Below are positions 5,706-12,015 of a stretch of 12,850 bases of DNA, piece by piece. Source of the DNA: Actinomycetes bacterium (lineage in GTDB: Bacteria; Actinomycetota; Actinomycetes; Actinomycetales; Demequinaceae); contig JAEYYZ010000014.1 in NCBI GenBank assembly GCA_023428185.1, positions 1 to 12,850 of the forward strand. The letters are read 5' to 3'. The notes under the pieces are model-generated. The model was not told the origin of the DNA. It ran no database searches and worked only from the letters and a program-made list of their open reading frames with translations. A program made the translations under genes and the position numbers. The stretch's first letter is position 1, and each line of letters opens with the position of its first letter.

Positions 5706-6191
5706 ATGGACGGCGACCGCATCCTGTATCAATCCAGGCAATATGCAGGCGAGCAAGCCATCGTGAGCGTCACCATGGGCGGTTGCGTGGCCGCCATGGT
5801 GGCCGTCGCGGCGCTCACTGAGACTGATGGCGGCGAATGGGTTGCGGTGGTGCTCGGTAGTGTCTTGATGTTGGGGATCTGCCTAGCGCCATTGACCGTC
5901 GCCGTGGCCCGCGAAGGTGTCGCGGTACGGTTTGCTGGGCTCTTTCGAGCCGACATCCCCATGACAGATATTGCCGATGTCACCGCGCGCGGTTATCAAC
6001 CGCTCAAGCAGTTCGGAGGTTGGGGGTGGCGGTTTGGTCGCAACGGTTCCCGCCAGTACGCAATGTCCGGTACTCGGGCAGCGGTGATTACTCGCACCGA
6101 TGGTCGCGAGGTCTACCTCGGTGGGCGTGACGTCCAGGCGCTTGCGGATGCTATCGGGGCCGCAAGGGCGGGCGCTCCTGCGGCGGGGTAA
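5706..6191 (+). CDS. small membrane protein with possible PH-like domain
   Basis: A 161-residue protein with two probable membrane helices at about 17-37 and 45-66. A cytoplasmic part follows, beginning LTVAVAREGVAVRFAGLFRADIP (hydrophobic/charged alternation typical of beta strands) and including GGWGWRFGRNGSRQYAMSGT at about 104-123. The last helix is DVQALADAI. Two helices followed by a small beta-rich domain ending in a helix resemble bacterial PH-domain (DUF304-like) membrane proteins, but I cannot name a family with certainty. The start is supported by the leaderless -10. It precedes two DUF202 genes by 9 bp, so the three may be co-transcribed. Confidence 0.75.
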   Translation: MDGDRILYQSRQYAGEQAIVSVTMGGCVAAMVAVAALTETDGGEWVAVVLGSVLMLGICLAPLTVAVAREGVAVRFAGLFRADIPMTDIADVTARGYQPLKQFGGWGWRFGRNGSRQYAMSGTRAAVITRTDGREVYLGGRDVQALADAIGAARAGAPAAG

Positions 6192-6194
6192 CCT
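6189..6194 (+). promoter_or_regulatory. possible internal -10 for the first DUF202 gene
   Basis: TAACCT overlaps the TAA stop of the preceding gene and ends 6 nt before the ATG at 6201, repeating the leaderless geometry seen elsewhere here. No ribosome site is apparent for this gene. Chance is possible because the hexamer is short and no -35 is visible. Confidence 0.3.
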
Positions 6195-6200
6195 CTGGGC

Positions 6201-6557
6201 ATGGCCAAGTCGTCCTCGGCATCGAACTCCCCGCGCCCCGCTGGAAAAGAACAAGTGGTGCTCGCCAATGAGCGGACCTTCTTGGCGTGGATACGCACCG
6301 GGCTCGCACTTGTGGTGACGGGCATGGCCATCGTGACCTTCGAAGTGCCCATGGATCCCACCTTGCGCAAGATCGCGGCGGTGTTGTTCATCGTCTTGGG
6401 TGTAGCTGCAGCCGCTCAAGCTTGGCTGGGGTGGCGCGCCACGGACAACGCCGTACGTAACGGCAAGGAGCTTCCGGCACCCGCGCTACGGGTCTACCTT
6501 GCTGCTGGAGTGATCGCCGTGGTGGTGTTCGTCGTTGTCGGCCTCATCCTGGGGTAA
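6201..6557 (+). CDS. DUF202 family membrane protein (YidH-like)
   Basis: A 118-residue inner-membrane protein with three predicted helices at about 30-47, 57-78 and 97-117. The DUF202 signature is NERTFLAWIRTGLALVVTGM at about 23-42, spanning the start of helix 1. A Ser/Lys-rich cytoplasmic tail of about 20 residues precedes it. The biochemical role of DUF202 is unknown. It lies 12 bp before a second DUF202 gene, the same kind of tandem pair as yidH/yidG in Escherichia coli, so the products may act as a hetero-oligomer. The start at 6201 lacks a clear ribosome site. Confidence 0.88.
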   Translation: MAKSSSASNSPRPAGKEQVVLANERTFLAWIRTGLALVVTGMAIVTFEVPMDPTLRKIAAVLFIVLGVAAAAQAWLGWRATDNAVRNGKELPAPALRVYLAAGVIAVVVFVVVGLILG

Positions 6558-6569
6558 CCCGTCGTCGTC

Positions 6570-6902
6570 ATGAGCATCGTTAAGGCCAAGGAATCTGCCG
6601 AGCAGGCCGAGAAGGTCCACGCCGCACGGCAAACCACACTGTTGGCGTGGCAACGCTTCAGCCTTGAACTCGCCGTACTGTTCACCGCCGCCACCCGCGT
6701 GTTGGTGCCGCGCTTGGGGTGGTGGTTCATCTCCATTGGCGTGATGGGGGTGCTGGTGGCGTTGGGGAGTCTGGCGTCGGCGAACCGGGCCTACCGTCAC
6801 GGCCGGGAGCATGTGATGCCGGCCAGCGTCCGGTACGGCCTGGTGGCACTTGCCATGGTCCTGTTGGGCTTGGCGGCTTTGTGGTGGGTGCTTGCCAACT
6901 AG
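6570..6902 (+). CDS. DUF202 family membrane protein (second of tandem pair)
   Basis: A 110-residue membrane protein with three predicted helices at about 30-46, 50-70 and 88-108. It carries the shorter DUF202 signature ARQTTLLAWQRFSLELAVLF at about 19-38 and ANRAYRHGR in the loop after helix 2. It follows its paralogue by 12 bp with no strong ribosome site, so translation may be coupled. The last codons GCC AAC and stop TAG lie in the left arm of a terminator hairpin shared with the convergent gnd gene. Function is unknown. Confidence 0.87.
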   Translation: MSIVKAKESAEQAEKVHAARQTTLLAWQRFSLELAVLFTAATRVLVPRLGWWFISIGVMGVLVALGSLASANRAYRHGREHVMPASVRYGLVALAMVLLGLAALWWVLAN

Positions 6903-6917
6903 GTAGGACTAGTTGGC
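6894..6917. terminator. bidirectional terminator hairpin between DUF202 and gnd
   Basis: GCCAACTAG (6894-6902) and CTAGTTGGC (6909-6917) form a perfect 9-bp stem with a 6-nt loop (GTAGGA), the whole gap between the two stop codons. A CTTTT run follows on the plus strand (6921-6925). Both genes end inside the stem. A single hairpin serving both convergent transcripts is the simplest reading. Confidence 0.7.
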
Positions 6918-7937
6918 GGGCTTTTCTGCGTGGCCGCCAAAGCCTTTACGCATGGCAGAGAGCACCTTCTCGGAGAAGATGTCCAGGTCTCGGGACGCGA
7001 ATCGAGAGTAGAGCGCCGTGGTGAGTACCGGGGTGGGCACTCCTTCGTCAATCGCCGCGATGGACGTCCAGCGACCCTCTCCCGAGTCGGAGACGTGGCC
7101 GGAGAACTCATCCAGTTCGGGGTCCTTGGCCAACGCCTCGGCGGTGAGGTCCAGAAGCCACGAACCGATCACGGAGCCGCGGCGCCACACTTCAGAGACG
7201 GCGGCCACGTCAAACTCGTATTGATAGAACTCGGGGTTGGACAGTGGCGCCGTGTTGGTGTCACTCGCGCGCGCCCTGCGCCCGGCATCGGCGTTCTTGA
7301 GGATGTTCAAGCCCTCCGCATACGCGGCCATGAGCCCGTACTCGATGCCGTTGTGGACCATTTTGACAAAGTGCCCGGCACCGTTGGGGCCGCAATGTAG
7401 CCATCCCCGCTCCGCTGGGGAGGGATCGCCCGTGAGTCCAGGGGTGCGCTCTGCGGCGTCGATGCCTGGGCTGATGGTGTCCCAAATGGGCGCGAGGCGA
7501 TTGACCACGTCCGTCTCGCCTCCCACCATGAGGCAGAACCCGCGTTCGAGTCCCCACACGCCGCCGGAGGTACCGCAGTCCACCAAGTGCACGCCCTTGG
7601 CCGCAAGTTCGGCCGCGTGCACCAAGTCATCTCGGTAGTACGAGTTGCCGCCGTCAATGATCGTGTCTCCGGGTTCCAGAACTTCGCCCAGGCTCGCAAT
7701 GACACTGTCCGTGATGGCCCCAGCCGGAACCATGACCCACACGGTGCGTGGTGCTTCGAGCGTGGTGAGGAAGTCCGTCAGAGCGGGTGCTCCGACCGCG
7801 CCCTCGGCCACGAGAGCCTCAATCGCCTCCGCCGAGACATCGTGAACCACCACAGTGTGGCCGTCCCTCATGAGACGGCGCGTGAGGCCGGCCCCCATGC
7901 GGCCTAGACCCACCATGCCAATTTGCATCGCTGTCAT
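6909..7937 (-). CDS. gnd: 6-phosphogluconate dehydrogenase, decarboxylating (short form, probably NAD-dependent)
   Basis: A 342-residue enzyme that oxidatively decarboxylates 6-phosphogluconate to ribulose 5-phosphate. The Rossmann motif is GLGRMG at 10-15. Asp33 ends the second strand (VVVHD), where NADP-dependent enzymes carry Asn-Arg, so NAD is the likely cofactor. Catalytic-region motifs are DCGTSGGVWGLERG at about 120-133 and FVKMVHNGIEYG at 190-201 with Lys192 and Asn196. At about 340 residues it is the short form, against about 470 for the Escherichia coli type. The ATG at 7937 overlaps the zwf stop in ATGA, and AAGGAG lies 5 nt upstream inside zwf; an ATG three codons later is an alternative. 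The zwf-gnd pair is clearly an operon. Confidence 0.93.
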   Translation of the reverse strand: MTAMQIGMVGLGRMGAGLTRRLMRDGHTVVVHDVSAEAIEALVAEGAVGAPALTDFLTTLEAPRTVWVMVPAGAITDSVIASLGEVLEPGDTIIDGGNSYYRDDLVHAAELAAKGVHLVDCGTSGGVWGLERGFCLMVGGETDVVNRLAPIWDTISPGIDAAERTPGLTGDPSPAERGWLHCGPNGAGHFVKMVHNGIEYGLMAAYAEGLNILKNADAGRRARASDTNTAPLSNPEFYQYEFDVAAVSEVWRRGSVIGSWLLDLTAEALAKDPELDEFSGHVSDSGEGRWTSIAAIDEGVPTPVLTTALYSRFASRDLDIFSEKVLSAMRKGFGGHAEKPAN

Positions 7938-9376
7938 TTCTTCTCCTTGGTGGGTGGTGAGGGTAGCGTGGGATTGACCCAAACGCCGTGGCTGCGGATG
8001 AGGTGGTCGGCTTCCACCGGACCCCATGAACCAGGTGTGTACTCAATGGCCGGCGGGTGGTCAGTGAGCACCGCGTCCACCACGGACCATGCCGCCTCGA
8101 TGGCTTCTTCTGAGGTGTAGAGAGCGCGGTCGCCTTCCAAGGCGTCGGCGAGGAGTCGTTCGTAGGGAGGGCGTTCACTCGGGTGCTCCGTTCCCACCAC
8201 CAGCTCGCGTTGCATGCCCACAAACTGTTCGCCGGGAGTCTTTACTCGCGCGCCCAATGCAATCTCAGATTCGGGTGCCAACCGAAAACGCAAGTGGTTG
8301 GGGTGGTGACCGGGGCTCACGGCATCGTCAAATAGCGCTTGAGGCGGTTGCTTGAACTGGACCACTACCTCGGCCACCTTGGCGGGAAGCATCTTGCCGG
8401 TGCGCAAGAACCACGGCACGCCCGCCCACCGCCATGAATCGATGAAGAGTCTCACGGCGGCATACGTTTCTACGTCCGATGCCGGGGCCACGCCTTGTTC
8501 GTCGCGGTACCCCGTGAATTGGCCGCGCACAATATCGTTGCGCGTGAGTGGACGCATGGCCTTGAACACGTGAGTCTTGGCGGTGTGGACCGCGTAATAG
8601 CCCTGGTAAGCGGGCGGTTCCATAGCGAGGAGCGCGACAATCTGGAACACGTGATTCTCGATGACGTCTCGCAGTGCCCCAGCGGAGTCGTAGAACGCGC
8701 CGCGCCCCTCAACCCCAAAGTCCTCCGCCACGGTGATCTGCACGTGGTCGATGTAGTTGCGGTTCCATACGGGTTCCAAGAAGGAGTTTGCGAACCGGAA
8801 GTACAGCAGGTTCATGATCTCTTCTTTGCCCAAGAAGTGATCGATGCGGTAGATCGAGTCTTCGGGGAACGCCTTGCTCACGATGGCGTGTAGAGCTTGA
8901 GCCGAGGCCAAGTCCCTGCCAAAGGGCTTCTCCACCACAACACGCGCGTTCTTGTTGAGGCCCACCGCTGAGAGCCCATCGATAACGGTGCCAAACAACG
9001 CCGGGGGTATCGCCAAATAGTGGGTGGGACGCGTTGCGTCGCCCAGCGCTTCTTTGAGCGCGGTGAACGTGGAGGCATCGTTGTAGTCACCGTCGACGTA
9101 GCGCAACAAGCCGATGAACTTTTCAAAGGCGGCAGGGTCTCGGTTTGCGGCGTCGCCTACCGATTCGGTGGCGCGTTGCACGAGGTCTTGCACGGTCCAC
9201 TGGGAAAACGCCACGCCGATGATCGGTACGGTCAGTTCACCGGCCTTCACCATGCCGAACAACGCCGGGAAGATCTGCTTGCGCGCCAAGTCACCGGTGG
9301 CGCCAAAGAACACAAAAGCGTCCGATGCCGCGCGGCTACTGGAGCCAGGGGAAGCGCTAGCGCGTGGTTGAGGCAT
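7934..9376 (-). CDS. zwf: glucose-6-phosphate 1-dehydrogenase
   Basis: A 480-residue enzyme that oxidises glucose 6-phosphate to 6-phosphogluconolactone, feeding the oxidative pentose phosphate pathway. The coenzyme motif is GATGDLARK at 25-33 and EKPFG is at 149-153. The substrate motif is YRIDHFLGKE at 176-185 (Phe where many have Tyr). The catalytic histidine is probably His242 in VIENHVF. I chose ATG at 9376 because AGGAG lies 5 nt upstream; the frame stays open to 9442 but that part crosses the promoter region. The stop codon overlaps the gnd start by 4 bp. No opcA or lactonase gene follows, unlike the common actinobacterial tkt-tal-zwf-opcA-pgl order, so this may be the alternative zwf paralogue. 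Confidence 0.95.
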   Translation of the reverse strand: MPQPRASASPGSSSRAASDAFVFFGATGDLARKQIFPALFGMVKAGELTVPIIGVAFSQWTVQDLVQRATESVGDAANRDPAAFEKFIGLLRYVDGDYNDASTFTALKEALGDATRPTHYLAIPPALFGTVIDGLSAVGLNKNARVVVEKPFGRDLASAQALHAIVSKAFPEDSIYRIDHFLGKEEIMNLLYFRFANSFLEPVWNRNYIDHVQITVAEDFGVEGRGAFYDSAGALRDVIENHVFQIVALLAMEPPAYQGYYAVHTAKTHVFKAMRPLTRNDIVRGQFTGYRDEQGVAPASDVETYAAVRLFIDSWRWAGVPWFLRTGKMLPAKVAEVVVQFKQPPQALFDDAVSPGHHPNHLRFRLAPESEIALGARVKTPGEQFVGMQRELVVGTEHPSERPPYERLLADALEGDRALYTSEEAIEAAWSVVDAVLTDHPPAIEYTPGSWGPVEADHLIRSHGVWVNPTLPSPPTKEKK

Positions 9377-9399
9377 GAACTCTCCTGTTCGGCCGTGCG

Positions 9400-9429
9400 T
9401 TGTCACGTTAGACAATGACACGATAACGA
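9400..9429. promoter_or_regulatory. shared divergent promoter region of zwf and tal, with inverted repeat
   Basis: For tal (plus), TTGTCA (9400-9405) is followed after 18 nt by TAACGA (9424-9429). For zwf (minus), TAACGT (9410-9405) fits a -10 about 28 nt before the ATG, with no clear -35. The sequence TTGTCACGTTAGACAA (9400-9415) is an inverted repeat with 5-bp arms, and TGTCA/TGACA (9401-9405 and 9416-9420) is a second symmetry. An operator for joint control is possible. Confidence 0.4.
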
Positions 9430-9468
9430 GTGAGGGCGGCAAGGGTGCCGCATGGGAAGGAACTCTTC

Positions 9469-10590
9469 ATGACCTCGAACATTTCACCGCCGCTGGCTGC
9501 TCTCTCTGAGGCGGGCGTCGCCGTGTGGCTCGATGACCTCAGCCGCGACCGCATCCAGTCAGGCAGTCTCGCTCAGGACATGGAACGGTTCAGCGTGGTG
9601 GGCGTCACTACGAATCCTTCGATCTTTGCGGCCGCGATCTCCGGATCGAGTCAGTACGACGCTCAACTGCGAGACCTCGCCGCTCGCAAAGTCACGGTGG
9701 ACGAGGCAGTGCGCATGATCACCACCGCCGATGTCCGGGCGGCGTGCGATGTGTTGCGCCCCGCGTACGAGGCAAGCGGTGGCATTGATGGCCGCGTCTC
9801 CATCGAGGTGGACCCACGCTTGGCGCACGACACCGCCGCCACCATTGCGGAGGCCAAGCAGCTGTGGTGGCTCGTTGACCGCCCCAACCTGTTCATCAAA
9901 ATCCCCGCGACGCTCGAGGGTTTGCCCGCGATTACCGAGGTGCTTGCACACGGCATCTCGGTGAACGTGACGTTGATCTTCAGCCTGGAAAGGTATGCGG
10001 CAGTGGTGGAGTCGTTCCTTGCGGGACTCGAAGCGGCCCACGCCAACGGCCTGCCTTTGGGCGACCTTGCGTCCGTGGCATCGTTCTTCATCAGCCGCGT
10101 GGATGCGGAAGTGGACAAACGTCTGGACGCGTTGGGTGCGGGCTCGCCGTTGCGCGGCAAAGTCGCGATCGCCAATGCGCGCCTGGCGTTTGAACACCAC
10201 GAGAACGTCTTGGACAGTGACCGGTGGCAAGCACTCGCGGCCAAGGGAGCGCACCCACAGCGTCCTCTATGGGCATCGACTTCCGTGAAGGATCCCGCCT
10301 ACCCAGACACCATGTATGTGGACCAATTGGTGGCCCGCGGAGCCGTAAACACCATGCCCGAATCCACCATTAAGGCACTCGCTGACCACGGGCTCGTGCC
10401 TCAACAGCCTGCCTTGTGGGACACGGTGCGCGGGGAGTTCGCGGATGCGCACGCGGTGCTGGACGGTCTTGCTTCAGCCGGGGTTGACCTCGATGACGTC
10501 ACCGCCCAGTTGGAGCGCGAAGGCGTGGACAAGTTCGCCGATGCGTGGAGCGAGTTACTCGCTCACGTTCAGCAAGCGCTGACGCGATAG
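9469..10590 (+). CDS. tal: transaldolase
   Basis: A 373-residue transaldolase of the actinobacterial class, moving a dihydroxyacetone unit between sugar phosphates in the non-oxidative pentose phosphate pathway. Motifs include AVWLDDLSRD near residues 18-27, GVTTNPSIF at about 45-53, and NLFIKIPATLEGLPAITEV at about 140-158, where Lys144 is the probable Schiff-base lysine. TSVKDPAYPDTMYVDQLV is typical of the C-terminal half. The ATG at 9469 has GGAAGGA 7 nt upstream; the frame also opens at 9430 but that stretch is leader. It is divergent from zwf-gnd and ends 3 bp before the convergent lipoprotein gene. Confidence 0.95.
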   Translation: MTSNISPPLAALSEAGVAVWLDDLSRDRIQSGSLAQDMERFSVVGVTTNPSIFAAAISGSSQYDAQLRDLAARKVTVDEAVRMITTADVRAACDVLRPAYEASGGIDGRVSIEVDPRLAHDTAATIAEAKQLWWLVDRPNLFIKIPATLEGLPAITEVLAHGISVNVTLIFSLERYAAVVESFLAGLEAAHANGLPLGDLASVASFFISRVDAEVDKRLDALGAGSPLRGKVAIANARLAFEHHENVLDSDRWQALAAKGAHPQRPLWASTSVKDPAYPDTMYVDQLVARGAVNTMPESTIKALADHGLVPQQPALWDTVRGEFADAHAVLDGLASAGVDLDDVTAQLEREGVDKFADAWSELLAHVQQALTR

Positions 10591-10593
10591 CCG

Positions 10594-11235
10594 TTAGAAG
10601 CCGCCGCAGAGGTGGCTCCACTGGCCGCCTGCGTTCGGTCCCCACTGAAGCAAGTCCACCGTGGTGTTGTCCCAGGAGAATCCAAAGACGTACTTGGAAT
10701 CGGAGTCCGGGTCCTCAACGGTGAGTGTGTTGACGGTGCCCACGCCAAGGTCCTCGACAACCCCTGCCACGGCATCGGGGTAGGCCGCGAGGATCTCCGC
10801 TTGCGTGGAGCCGATGCCCACGCCCTCAGCGTTGCGGGGCCACGAGTCGCTTGGCGAACCTAGGAACTGTTGAGCGTAGAAGAGCTCGATGGGTGCGCCG
10901 GGGTTGGAGGCGTCGGTGTATGCCCACGTGGTGGCGAGTTCCGTGTTCCACACTGGCGCGTAGTAGGGGCACTCCGTCGGCCCAGCAATAGGCATGTGGA
11001 GCGCTGCACTCGCTTGCGCGAAGGTGTGACCCAACTGTGCCTGCTCAAAGAAGGTGAAGCCGAAGTCTGGCGTTTCCACGGGGGCAGGTGTTTCGGTCAC
11101 GGTGACCGTCACGGTGGGCGCGGGTTCGGGTGGAGGTGCGCTCGCTGAGGGAGAGTCGTCTGCAGGGGGAGAACAAGCGGCAAGTCCCGCGGCAAAGGCA
11201 ACGGTAACCAGGGCATATAGAGGCGTGCGGGTCAT
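10594..11235 (-). CDS. putative lipoprotein of unknown function
   Basis: A 213-residue predicted lipoprotein. The signal peptide ends in the lipobox LAAC (18-21) with Cys21 as the lipidated residue. A Ser/Pro/Ala- and Thr/Val-rich linker runs to about residue 55 (TVTVTVTETPAPVE). The folded part has Cys89 and Cys210, which could form a disulfide outside the membrane. It contains GVGIGSTQAEILAAYP at about 139-153, a motif seen in several small secreted domains. The ATG has AGGAG 5 nt upstream. It is divergent from another lipoprotein gene. I recognise no named family; a surface-anchored role is all that can be said. Confidence 0.82.
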   Translation of the reverse strand: MTRTPLYALVTVAFAAGLAACSPPADDSPSASAPPPEPAPTVTVTVTETPAPVETPDFGFTFFEQAQLGHTFAQASAALHMPIAGPTECPYYAPVWNTELATTWAYTDASNPGAPIELFYAQQFLGSPSDSWPRNAEGVGIGSTQAEILAAYPDAVAGVVEDLGVGTVNTLTVEDPDSDSKYVFGFSWDNTTVDLLQWGPNAGGQWSHLCGGF

Positions 11236-11254
11236 GAGGGCTCCTCAGTAGAGT

Positions 11255-11278
11255 GTCGCTGGTCGTCACTGTAGCGAC
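11255..11278. promoter_or_regulatory. inverted repeat GTCGCT-N12-AGCGAC over a likely -10
   Basis: Perfect 6-bp arms (11255-11260, 11273-11278) are separated by 12 nt. A minus-strand TACAGT (11273-11268), a good -10 for the lipoprotein gene starting at 11235, lies within it. This makes the repeat a candidate operator, although 6-bp arms can arise by chance. Confidence 0.4.
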
Positions 11279-11294
11279 GTATGCGCATGTCCGC

Positions 11295-11326
11295 GCGGTT
11301 GACAAGAGAGTCGCGATGTCAACCGC
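11295..11326. promoter_or_regulatory. 32-bp perfect inverted repeat between divergent lipoprotein genes
   Basis: GCGGTTGACA (11295-11304) and TGTCAACCGC (11317-11326) are perfect 10-bp arms separated by 12 nt. Each arm contains TTGACA, the -35 consensus, pointing outwards to inwards on its own strand, but I see no matching -10 at 16-19 nt on either strand. The half-sites are 22 bp apart, about two helical turns, which fits a dimeric or tetrameric regulator. A stem-loop in a leader RNA is the alternative. Confidence 0.6.
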
Positions 11327-11379
11327 AATGCGATCCAGGAACGTCGGCATGGTGGAAGAACCGAGCGAAGGAGAACCAC

Positions 11380-11994
11380 ATGCGCACCACAACATCCCGC
11401 GGGGTAATGCTCTTGTCCGCTGCTGTTGCCGCCGTGTTCACGTTGACGGCATGTTCGGGCGAAGCGCCCGCCGAGGACGGCACAGGGCCCACGCCGCTCA
11501 TCACGCTCGAGGCGATCACCGTTGAGCCTGGGGATCCTGCCGCTCCTAGCGACGATCCTTTTTGTGAGATAGCGATGGCGGCGCTCGTGGAATGGTCAGG
11601 GCTCGCGTCCCGCATTGACACCGAGGTGCTGCCTGCTGTGGCAACGGCGGTCTTCTCCGGTGACACGGGCGGGCTCAACACGCTGGGCGCCGAGCTCAAC
11701 GATTCGATGGTCGCCGAGCGCGAGCTCATGTATGACGCACTCGAGTTTGTGGAAGAGCCTGAACCCCGAGACGCCATAGGCGGGATGATCAACTACCTGG
11801 ACTCCGTAGTGGCACCGGTGGCGGGCATGCTCGTAGCCACCGATGACATCAACCAACTCTCTTTGGACATGGGTGAGTTCTTCTCGCGCCCTGACATTCA
11901 GGCCGTTGTGGACAGTCAGACTGCCGTGGCAGGCGAGTTTGAGGCGTACAGCGAGGTCCGTTGTGAAGTGGAGATCAACACCTTCACGAGTTAG
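11380..11994 (+). CDS. putative lipoprotein of unknown function
   Basis: A 204-residue predicted lipoprotein. The signal peptide (basic start, hydrophobic 9-23) ends in lipobox LTAC (22-25) with Cys25 lipidated. An acidic, Pro/Gly-rich linker runs to about 60. The remainder is mostly helical and acidic, with Cys62 (DPFCEIA) and Cys195 (VRCEVE) bracketing it, a likely disulfide. GAAGGAG lies 6 nt before the ATG at 11380; the frame opens further back at 11281, but that would swallow the inverted-repeat control region. It shares the divergent promoter region with the lipoprotein at 10594-11235, though the two proteins are not obviously similar. No family is recognised. Confidence 0.82.
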   Translation: MRTTTSRGVMLLSAAVAAVFTLTACSGEAPAEDGTGPTPLITLEAITVEPGDPAAPSDDPFCEIAMAALVEWSGLASRIDTEVLPAVATAVFSGDTGGLNTLGAELNDSMVAERELMYDALEFVEEPEPRDAIGGMINYLDSVVAPVAGMLVATDDINQLSLDMGEFFSRPDIQAVVDSQTAVAGEFEAYSEVRCEVEINTFTS

Positions 11995-12015
11995 GAGACA
12001 TCGCCTCGCCGCGCG

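Noticed and set aside
4927..5766. Long plus-strand frame of 279 residues opposite the phosphotransferase
   Set aside because: The opposite strand has clear APH catalytic motifs. This frame has no recognisable domain or ribosome site and its His/Gly/Arg-rich product is typical of a shadow in high-GC DNA.
9378..9391. GAAC-N6-GTTC before zwf as a LexA box
   Set aside because: The SOS box needs exactly 4 bp between GAAC and GTTC arms; here there are 6, and part of it is the zwf ribosome site.
9386..9399. TGTTCGGC upstream of zwf as a second MntR operator
   Set aside because: Only one half-site of the mntH palindrome is present; the other arm (CGTGCG) does not match.
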